Shown here piece after piece: positions 5,230 to 9,841 of a DNA stretch of 9,841 nucleotides. The notes below the pieces were generated by a model that was not told the DNA's origin, ran no database searches, and saw nothing but the letters and a program-made list of their open reading frames with translations. Each line of letters starts with the position of its first letter. The stretch's first letter is position 1. A program made the translations under genes and the position numbers. The DNA comes from Candidatus Bathyarchaeota archaeon B63 (lineage in GTDB: Archaea; Thermoproteota; Bathyarchaeia; Bathyarchaeales; DTEX01), in NCBI GenBank assembly GCA_001593845.1, contig LUCF01000040.1:1-9841 (forward strand). Direction: 5' to 3'.

Positions 5230-6135
5230 TCACTCATCCCCAGCCCCTTGGGGAAGAAGGCCGAGTTCACTGAGGATCTCCTTTAGCTTTTTCCTCTTCC
5301 CCTCCGGAAGCCGTGAGACCGGGGACCTCGCTGGACCGGAGGGCCTCCCCATAAGGATCATCGCCTCCTTCACGACGGCTGGGAATGTTCCCAGGTTGAA
5401 GGCGAGCCTAAGCGGGAGGAGCTTGAATTGGAGCTCCCTAGCCCTCTCGAGGTCCCCGTGGATGAAGCTCTCGTATATGCCTACTACGATCTTTGGGGCT
5501 ACGTTCGCAGTCGCGGCGACCGCTCCCTTCCCACCATACAGGAGCGTGGCGAGGATGAGGGAGTCCCTGCCCGCCAGGACCGAGAATTCATCGGGGCACT
5601 CCATTATGTACTGGGCTGTGAGTGTTAGGTCCCCGCTGCTGTCCTTTATTCCGACTATGTTCTCGATCTCAGCCAGCCTCTTAACGGTCTCCGCCCCCAG
5701 GCTTACACCTGTCCTCGCGGGGTTATTATACATCACGACTGGACAGTCAACGGCCTCGGCGACCCGCCTGTAATGCATGTAGAGCTCATCCTGGCTCGGC
5801 CTTATAAAGTACGGGGTGACGACCGTGACGGCGTCAGCCCCGACATCGGCGGCGTACCTGCTCAGCTCAACTGTCTCGGTAGTCGTAACGGCGCCCGTCC
5901 CAGCGTAGACCGGGACCCTGCCGTTCACCTCGTCGACGGATATCTCGATCACCCTCCTCCTCTCCTCATCCCTTAGGGCGTAGCTCTCCCCCTGGCTTCC
6001 GCAGACGAAGACCCCGTGAACACCGGATTCTATTAGGTAATTGATCACATCTCTGAGTCCATCCTCGTCGACCCTCTCGTTCCGGGTGAGGGGGGTCACC
6101 ATCGCGGGTATTATTCCCCTTACCGTTAAGCCCAT
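5230..6135 (-). CDS. Dihydrodipicolinate synthase / N-acetylneuraminate lyase family aldolase
   Basis: This family of class I aldolases condenses or cleaves pyruvate through a Schiff base on lysine. The 301-residue TIM barrel shows GSQGE (46-50, in place of GTTGE), TPYF (107-110), YNNPARTG (136-143, catalytic tyrosine Y136 and R141) and GIKDSSGD (162-169, Schiff-base lysine K164). It could be a lysine-pathway 4-hydroxy-tetrahydrodipicolinate synthase. However, the partner gene is a sugar isomerase-like protein and no other lysine gene is nearby, so a 2-keto-3-deoxy sugar acid aldolase or lyase is at least as likely. I leave the symbol blank. The ATG has GGAGG 9 nt upstream and a TATA box about 56 nt upstream. 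It is the first gene of a two-gene unit and is divergent from tRNA-Gly. Confidence 0.88.
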   Translation of the reverse strand: MGLTVRGIIPAMVTPLTRNERVDEDGLRDVINYLIESGVHGVFVCGSQGESYALRDEERRRVIEISVDEVNGRVPVYAGTGAVTTTETVELSRYAADVGADAVTVVTPYFIRPSQDELYMHYRRVAEAVDCPVVMYNNPARTGVSLGAETVKRLAEIENIVGIKDSSGDLTLTAQYIMECPDEFSVLAGRDSLILATLLYGGKGAVAATANVAPKIVVGIYESFIHGDLERARELQFKLLPLRLAFNLGTFPAVVKEAMILMGRPSGPARSPVSRLPEGKRKKLKEILSELGLLPQGAGDE

Positions 6136-6187
6136 AAAATCCAGCCTCCAAACAAATGGAAGATCAAGAAGAAATCTAACTCTGCCT

Positions 6188-6195
6188 CTTAAAAG
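6188..6195 (-). promoter_or_regulatory. TATA box candidate for the aldolase-isomerase unit
   Basis: CTTTTAAG on the minus strand lies about 55 nt before the aldolase ATG. It predicts a leader of about 30 nt containing GGAGG at the expected distance from the start. Confidence 0.45.
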
Positions 6196-6262
6196 GTGTT
6201 TGGTCCAGCCTAATATTCAAAAAAGATAATAATGAGACAATAATGATAGACTCAAGGGATCA

Positions 6263-6339
6263 GCGGCCGTAGTCTAGCCTGGTCAGGACGTCGGCCTGCC
6301 ACGCCGGTGACCCGGGTTCAAATCCCGGCGGCCGCACCA
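6263..6339 (+). tRNA. tRNA-Gly(GCC), with encoded CCA
   Basis: This is a complete cloverleaf without an intron: acceptor GCGGCCG/CGGCCGC, T8 A9, D stem GTCT/GGAC, anticodon stem TCGGC/GCCGG with loop CTGCCAC, T stem CCGGG/CCCGG with loop TTCAAAT, discriminator A73 and an encoded CCA (6337-6339). The anticodon GCC (6298-6300) reads GGC and GGU glycine codons. Its all-GC acceptor stem suits a thermophile. It is divergent from the aldolase gene. An A/T block at 6223-6234 is a possible TATA element. Confidence 0.96.
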
Positions 6340-6450
6340 CAGCAGAAACAGCGTTTCCCGCCCCTCTGAGAATGGATTATTTTATGCCTCTTCACAAATC
6401 CCCTGATATTGTTGTCTCATCTTCGCGTGATACCCAGAATTTTCATAAGC

Positions 6451-6458
6451 CTTAATTA
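6451..6458 (+). promoter_or_regulatory. TATA-like element upstream of the phosphohexomutase
   Basis: CTTAATTA lies about 45-50 nt before the ATG at 6502, predicting transcription from about 6478-6482. A second A/T block (ATTTTATT, 6468-6475) is an alternative. The gap 6340-6501 between tRNA-Gly and this gene shows nothing else I can support. Confidence 0.3.
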
Positions 6459-6501
6459 ATCAGCCTCATTTTATTCTGTAGGTGGCGGGGGATCTCCAGC
6501 T

Positions 6502-7869
6502 ATGATCTCAGAGAATATTTTCCGGGCGTACGACATCAGGGGGGTCTACGGCAGGGACCTCACCGAGGATGTTGCTAGGCGGATAGGGAGGGCCCTCGCA
6601 TCCTACATGGACGGCGAGGGAGAGACGATGCTTGTCGGTATGGATGTCAGGCACAGCAGCGGCCCGCTCGCCTCCTCCCTCATCGAGGGCATGCTCATGG
6701 GAGGCCTCGATGTTGAGGAGATAGGGACCGTGACGACGCCCCTGCTCTACTTCGCCTCCGTCCATTATGGTAGGACAGGCGGGGTCATGGTGACCGCGTC
6801 CCATAACCCCCCGGAATGGAACGGGTTCAAGATCTGGCTTAAGTCAGGCTTCATAAGCATGGGGAGGGGGATGGAGGAGCTGAGGGATCTGGTGATTAGC
6901 GGGGAGTTCAGAGCAGCATCCAGGGGGGAGCTGAGGAGGAACCCGAATGCAATCCGTGACTATGAGAAGTACGTCGCTGATAAGATAGATCTCCAGAGGG
7001 AAGTCAGGGTCGTCGTTGACCCCGGCAACGGCTCATGCTCCATCCTGACGCCGAGGGTCTTCGAGGCCTCCGGGATCAGAGTCTCCGCCATAAACTCGGA
7101 GCCTGACGGCTCATTCCCGGCTCATCCCCCGGAGCCCTCAGAGGAGACGCTGGGCGATGTGAGGCGCTTAGTGAGGAGGGGGAAGGCTGACTTCGGGGTT
7201 GGCTTCGACGGGGATGGGGACCGAGCGGTATTCGTGGATGATAAGGGAAGGATGGTGCCGAGCACCCCGATCTTCACCCTCCTGATAGAGGAGTACCTGG
7301 AGAAGAATAGGGGGGCGGCTGTTGTCTATGAGGTCAGCTGCTCAATGATGGTGGAGGAGACGATACGGAGGCAGGGTGGAAGGCCCGTGCTGAGCAGGGT
7401 TGGGCACACATACATCGTGGATAAGATGCATGAGGAGGGAGCCGTCCTCGGCGGGGAGACGAGCGGCCACTTCTACTTTGCGGAGCTGTACGGGTTCGAC
7501 GATGCGATCTTCACAGCCCTGAAGGTCGCTGAGGTCCTCTCGAGAAGAGAAGAGAAGCTATCTGAGATAATTGACTCTCAGCCCATGTACCCCAGAATAC
7601 CTGAGAGGAACTACGAATGCGCAGATGAGACTAAATTCATCGTTGTGGATGAGCTATCCAAAGAGTTCGAGGAGGCCGGATACGAGACGCTCACGATAGA
7701 CGGCGTGAAGGTAACCGGGGATGATGGATGGTTCCTCATAAGGGCCTCCAACACGCAGCCCCTAATCAGGCTGACCGTCGAGGCCCGAGATGAAGAATCA
7801 TTGAGGAGGCTGGAGAAGTTCGCTGAAGGGAAGCTCCTGGAGAAGATAAGGGAAGTAAAGGGCAGATGA
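6502..7869 (+). CDS. Phosphomannomutase/phosphoglucomutase
   Basis: This alpha-D-phosphohexomutase moves phosphate between C6 and C1 of mannose or glucose, feeding nucleotide-sugar and glycan synthesis in the cytoplasm. All four diagnostic loops are present in the 455-residue protein: the phosphoserine loop TASHNP (98-103, S100), the metal loop DGDGDR (236-241), the sugar-binding loop GETSGH (318-323) and the phosphate-binding loop RASNTQP (414-420). FRAYDIRG (7-14) opens domain 1. GETSGH, versus the more common GEMSGH, and the length fit the archaeal PMM/PGM group. Glucosamine mutases are less likely but not excluded. The start ATG is preceded by a G-rich stretch (GGTGG at 6481). The stop is 3 bp from the stop of the convergent pelA. 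Confidence 0.92.
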   Translation: MISENIFRAYDIRGVYGRDLTEDVARRIGRALASYMDGEGETMLVGMDVRHSSGPLASSLIEGMLMGGLDVEEIGTVTTPLLYFASVHYGRTGGVMVTASHNPPEWNGFKIWLKSGFISMGRGMEELRDLVISGEFRAASRGELRRNPNAIRDYEKYVADKIDLQREVRVVVDPGNGSCSILTPRVFEASGIRVSAINSEPDGSFPAHPPEPSEETLGDVRRLVRRGKADFGVGFDGDGDRAVFVDDKGRMVPSTPIFTLLIEEYLEKNRGAAVVYEVSCSMMVEETIRRQGGRPVLSRVGHTYIVDKMHEEGAVLGGETSGHFYFAELYGFDDAIFTALKVAEVLSRREEKLSEIIDSQPMYPRIPERNYECADETKFIVVDELSKEFEEAGYETLTIDGVKVTGDDGWFLIRASNTQPLIRLTVEARDEESLRRLEKFAEGKLLEKIREVKGR

Positions 7870-7872
7870 TGA

Positions 7873-8946
7873 TCATGCTACCCGGAACCGGAGAAGGGCG
7901 GCCACCCCGCCCAGCGAGTCAAGCTTGACGCCTGCCTCATGCTCCACGCTGACTATGATGACCTCTCCTCGCTTCTCCTCCACCTCGCGGATCAGCTCCT
8001 CCATCGATCTCCTATCCTCATCCAAAGCCTCCCTAAGAAGAGAATCCGTCAGCAGAAGCTTATCAATCGCCCCGATCGAGCATGCCTTCTTAACCTCCTC
8101 CATACCATAGGCCACATCGCCCCTGCCCCTCCCCAGACGTCTGAGGAGCTCCTCCACCGCCTCGGCCTCCTTCGCCACCCTGACGTGCCTCAGGGCCCTG
8201 CTTAGAACCCCGGATCTCAAGGCCTCATAAATCGCGGCTCTCCCCGTGCTGTTGACGCCCTTCACGTCTATTATTCTCCTCTTAATCTCAGGCTTCCCCT
8301 CCAGGTACTTCAGGAACCCATTCTTTATGTATCCGAGGCCGAGGATCACGATGGGCATCTCCACATCCCGCGTGGCCTCCTCTATCGCCTCAGCGGCTGA
8401 CTTGAATAGCCCCTGGATCACGCGTCTTCTATCCTCAGACCGAGCCTTACCGGGCAACGTGACCCGTTCCTCGACGTTTATGTCTATCCCGAATCCCCTG
8501 AGAACCCCGACGCAGTAGCCCTCATCATCGATCGATACCACCATCACCGGCGGGACCCTCCGCTCAGCAGCCCGCCTCAGCCGATCCAGATGATGCCTCA
8601 TCCACCTGCGCTTTATGATCTTCAGGGGCCTATTCAGGACTATATTGAATGTGTGATGAGACCCGGCGCCCACCTCCTCAGGAGCCTCATAGATTACCCC
8701 GTGAACCCTCAATCTATTCATCTGGCGGTCCCACATGACCCTCTCAACTGTCAAGCCGAGCGAGACTGAGACCCGTTTCCCCTTCTCCGGACGGTCATAG
8801 CGGTCCCCCAGCCGGATCTCCCTGCTCGTCCTCGCATGCACCTTGTCGCCCCTCTCGATTATGTTATATAACACCCAGAGATCGTCGAGGACCTCCGGGA
8901 TAACCGTGACGGCGCCGTGCTTAACATCGTCGCGCAGAATCCTCAT
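7873..8946 (-). CDS. pelA: Pelota/Dom34 homologue, ribosome rescue factor
   Basis: Pelota binds the A site of stalled ribosomes with aEF1A in archaea and, with ABCE1, splits the subunits. The 357-residue length and three-domain layout are typical: an N-terminal Sm-like RNA-binding domain (about 1-130, opening MRILRDD with RVSVSLGLTVERV at 58-70), an eRF1-like central domain (about 131-255, PPVMVVSIDDEGY at 132-144), and an eRF1-like C-terminal domain (about 256-357). There is no GGQ motif in the central domain, as expected for Pelota and unlike the release factor aRF1. The ATG lacks a strong Shine-Dalgarno (only GGGGA about 12 nt upstream). A TATA-like CAATTTATGG suggests a short leader. It lies downstream of nob1 on the same strand, separated by a 235-bp structured gap. 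Confidence 0.92.
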   Translation of the reverse strand: MRILRDDVKHGAVTVIPEVLDDLWVLYNIIERGDKVHARTSREIRLGDRYDRPEKGKRVSVSLGLTVERVMWDRQMNRLRVHGVIYEAPEEVGAGSHHTFNIVLNRPLKIIKRRWMRHHLDRLRRAAERRVPPVMVVSIDDEGYCVGVLRGFGIDINVEERVTLPGKARSEDRRRVIQGLFKSAAEAIEEATRDVEMPIVILGLGYIKNGFLKYLEGKPEIKRRIIDVKGVNSTGRAAIYEALRSGVLSRALRHVRVAKEAEAVEELLRRLGRGRGDVAYGMEEVKKACSIGAIDKLLLTDSLLREALDEDRRSMEELIREVEEKRGEVIIVSVEHEAGVKLDSLGGVAALLRFRVA

Positions 8947-8980
8947 CTAATATTCGTCCCCAAGAGGCAGTATACCCCTC

Positions 8981-8990
8981 CATAAATTGG
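8981..8990 (-). promoter_or_regulatory. TATA-like element upstream of pelA
   Basis: CAATTTATGG on the minus strand lies about 35-44 nt before the pelA ATG, giving a short leader of about 10-15 nt. It is tentative; readthrough from nob1 is possible. Confidence 0.35.
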
Positions 8991-9011
8991 ATGGAAAACT
9001 GTTAAACTTAT

Positions 9012-9025
9012 CGAAAAACTTATAG
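9012..9025 (+). promoter_or_regulatory. BRE/TATA pair pointing at the structured RNA
   Basis: CGAAAAA (9012-9018) followed by CTTATAG (9019-9025) looks like an archaeal TFB-recognition element plus TATA box on the plus strand. A start 24-28 nt downstream of the TATA centre falls at about 9046-9050, just before the long stem that begins at 9051. No plus-strand protein gene follows. Confidence 0.5.
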
Positions 9026-9030
9026 CATCC

Positions 9031-9046
9031 TAGTCTCTCTAGACTA
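9031..9046. repeat. Small hairpin/dyad TAGTCT-CTCT-AGACTA
   Basis: A perfect 6-bp inverted repeat with a 4-nt centre sits between the TATA-like box and the long stem. It could be an operator over the start of transcription. On the minus strand it would be a hairpin in a nob1-pelA readthrough message. Confidence 0.45.
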
Positions 9047-9120
9047 TTTCTCTGGGAAGCCCAACCTGTCTAAGAAGAAACCCCCTTCTCATCTCCCCGG
9101 CAGCTTGGGCTTCCCGGACC
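9047..9120 (+). ncRNA. Candidate structured non-coding RNA (long hairpin)
   Basis: TCTGGGAAGCCCAA (9051-9064) pairs with TTGGGCTTCCCGGA (9105-9118) over 14 bp with one G-U. After a single C-C mismatch, CTGTC (9066-9070) pairs with GGCAG (9099-9103), and an inner AGAAG (9073-9077) pairs with CTTCT (9085-9089) around a 7-nt loop AAACCCC. A TATA box lies at the right distance upstream on the plus strand, so I assign that strand. There is no ANA box after the stem as in H/ACA RNAs, no tRNA-like fold and no C/D boxes. The 3' end is unknown and may extend further. On the minus strand the same sequence would be a hairpin between nob1 and pelA without a T run, so not a classical terminator. Confidence 0.45.
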
Positions 9121-9181
9121 TCCTTCTCCCATGAAAGATGAACGGGGAAGCTCCCAGTCAATGCGCGGCGCCGATTCCTTT

Positions 9182-9706
9182 TCATGCTCGGCTTCTGCTC
9201 ATGGGCTTACGCTTCAGCCTCGTCCCGCACACAATGCAGGTCTCGAATCCATAATCGGGCGGGTACCTCCTCCTGCATGCGGGGCAGTAGAGGGTCCACC
9301 TCAATTGGTATTTTATGCCGTGGGTTGTGAGGGGCTCGTAATTCAAGGCGAGCCTCTTCGCGACGTTCTGGATGGAGAAGTCATCAGTGAGTATCGTCGG
9401 GTCGTACCCCTCCTCCCTCAGTTGCACTGCGAGGGCGAGTATCCTCATATCAACATCCGATAGGGACGCATGGTCACCCATCTCCCTGGAGGCTTCCACA
9501 GCCCTCCTCAGCGCACAAGAGCCCGGCTCACGTAGCCTCAGCCTCCCATCCCTGATGGCGGCTCTCAGCCTAAGCCTCGCCATTGGGCTCTTCTTTAACT
9601 CCTCCTCTACTTCGGGGACTGAGTATACCTCATCGTTGGAGCTGGGGATGTTGAAGCCTGCTATGAAGGCCGTCGTATCTAGTATGATCGCCCTTCTTCT
9701 CCGCAT
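9182..9706 (-). CDS. nob1: Nob1-type rRNA maturation endonuclease (PIN domain plus zinc ribbon)
   Basis: Nob1 cuts the precursor of 16S rRNA at its 3' end during small-subunit maturation. The 174-residue protein has the archaeal layout. An N-terminal PIN domain carries the acidic metal-binding residues at ILDTTAF (D10), the acidic run EVEEE (32-36), SDVD (D84, D86) and LTDD (D108/D109). The C-terminal zinc ribbon has C141-x2-C144 and C157-x2-C160, followed by a basic tail likely to contact RNA. The ATG immediately follows the TAG of the upstream gene with no spacer, so the two are translationally coupled. pelA lies downstream on the same strand. Confidence 0.93.
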   Translation of the reverse strand: MRRRRAIILDTTAFIAGFNIPSSNDEVYSVPEVEEELKKSPMARLRLRAAIRDGRLRLREPGSCALRRAVEASREMGDHASLSDVDMRILALAVQLREEGYDPTILTDDFSIQNVAKRLALNYEPLTTHGIKYQLRWTLYCPACRRRYPPDYGFETCIVCGTRLKRKPMSRSRA

Positions 9707-9841
9707 CTACTTTACATCTCTCAGGAAGAGGAGCCTCGCCTTCAATCTACCGTAGAAGTCACCCTCGAACCGTATGAATGAGGATTCATACTCTGACTTC
9801 CTGAGGGTTATGAACGGCTCTTCCTCACCCATCACCCTCTG
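9707..9841 (-). CDS. C-terminal 44 residues of an unrecognised protein (runs off the right edge)
   Basis: A minus-strand frame enters at the right edge and runs without a stop to TAG at 9707-9709. It encodes 44 residues, charged and without Cys or membrane segments, including PFITLRKSEYESSFIRFEGD. Codon use (AGG, GAG, CTC) resembles the neighbours. The stop directly abuts the nob1 ATG, which strongly implies one operon and makes the frame very likely real. I do not recognise the family from this tail. Given its neighbours, an RNA or translation role is possible but unproven. Confidence 0.75.
   Translation of the reverse strand, partial: QRVMGEEEPFITLRKSEYESSFIRFEGDFYGRLKARLLFLRDVK

Noticed and set aside
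4396..5286. Long plus-strand open frame opposite the isomerase gene
   Set aside because: It is a Ser/Pro-rich shadow of a GC-rich gene whose minus-strand protein has intact family motifs and a ribosome-binding site.
5230..6135. Firm naming of the aldolase as DapA
   Set aside because: The catalytic Tyr, Arg and Lys are shared across the superfamily, the GSQGE loop differs from GTTGE, and the neighbour is a sugar isomerase-like gene, not a lysine gene.
6340..6501. Guide RNA or small gene between tRNA-Gly and the phosphohexomutase
   Set aside because: Only isolated near-matches to C and D boxes were seen, and no open frame with a start signal.
9051..9118. The long hairpin as an H/ACA guide RNA
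   Set aside because: There is no ANA box directly after the stem on the plus strand, and on the minus strand the outer stem is too long for a pocket 14-16 nt before the AGA.
9131..9463. Plus-strand open frame beginning in the gap and running over nob1
   Set aside because: It is mostly the complement of nob1, whose PIN domain and zinc ribbon are clear. The peptide is low in recognisable structure.

Overview
The window is archaeal chromosome. The evidence is a Nob1 endonuclease, a Pelota/Dom34 homologue, a Trm14-type THUMP methyltransferase, a tRNA with an intron at position 37/38, and TATA-box promoters with frequent GTG and TTG starts. Very GC-rich tRNA stems and AGG/ATA-rich codon use suggest a thermophile, perhaps in the Thermoproteota/Korarchaeota/Bathyarchaeota part of the tree. 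That placement is inference. A rubrerythrin fits an anaerobic or microaerobic life.

Layout, left to right. (1) 1-364: a possible protein fragment runs off the left edge on the minus strand, followed by tRNA-Thr(CGT) with a 16-nt intron, also minus. (2) 365-2490, plus: thiL (thiamine monophosphate kinase) and a THUMP/Rossmann tRNA m2G methyltransferase. (3) 2506-6135, minus: a ThuA-family protein, a long non-coding stretch (3178-3713), rubrerythrin, a TIM-barrel sugar isomerase/epimerase-like protein, and a dihydrodipicolinate synthase/N-acetylneuraminate lyase family aldolase. (4) 6263-7869, plus: tRNA-Gly(GCC) and a phosphomannomutase/phosphoglucomutase. (5) 7873-9841, minus: pelA, a structured non-coding interval, nob1, and the C-terminus of an unrecognised gene whose stop directly abuts nob1.

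The aldolase and isomerase form a tight two-gene unit (19-bp gap with its own Shine-Dalgarno), probably for carbohydrate or sugar-acid catabolism. The ThuA-like gene is in the same strand block but is separated from them by the independently promoted rubrerythrin. The right end is an RNA/ribosome quality unit (Nob1 for 16S rRNA 3'-end maturation, Pelota for stalled-ribosome rescue).

The least explained parts are non-coding. At 9012-9118 a good BRE/TATA on the plus strand lies at the right distance before a long hairpin (14 bp outer stem plus inner helices), which looks like an unannotated structured RNA with C-rich unpaired segments. At 3459-3528 seven consecutive 10-bp units all begin with GTC, and four carry phased T-tracts, suggesting curved DNA. 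A diverged pair of about 50-bp direct repeats, each with a TTCCyCTGGGGAA dyad and a T6 run, overlaps or flanks that array.
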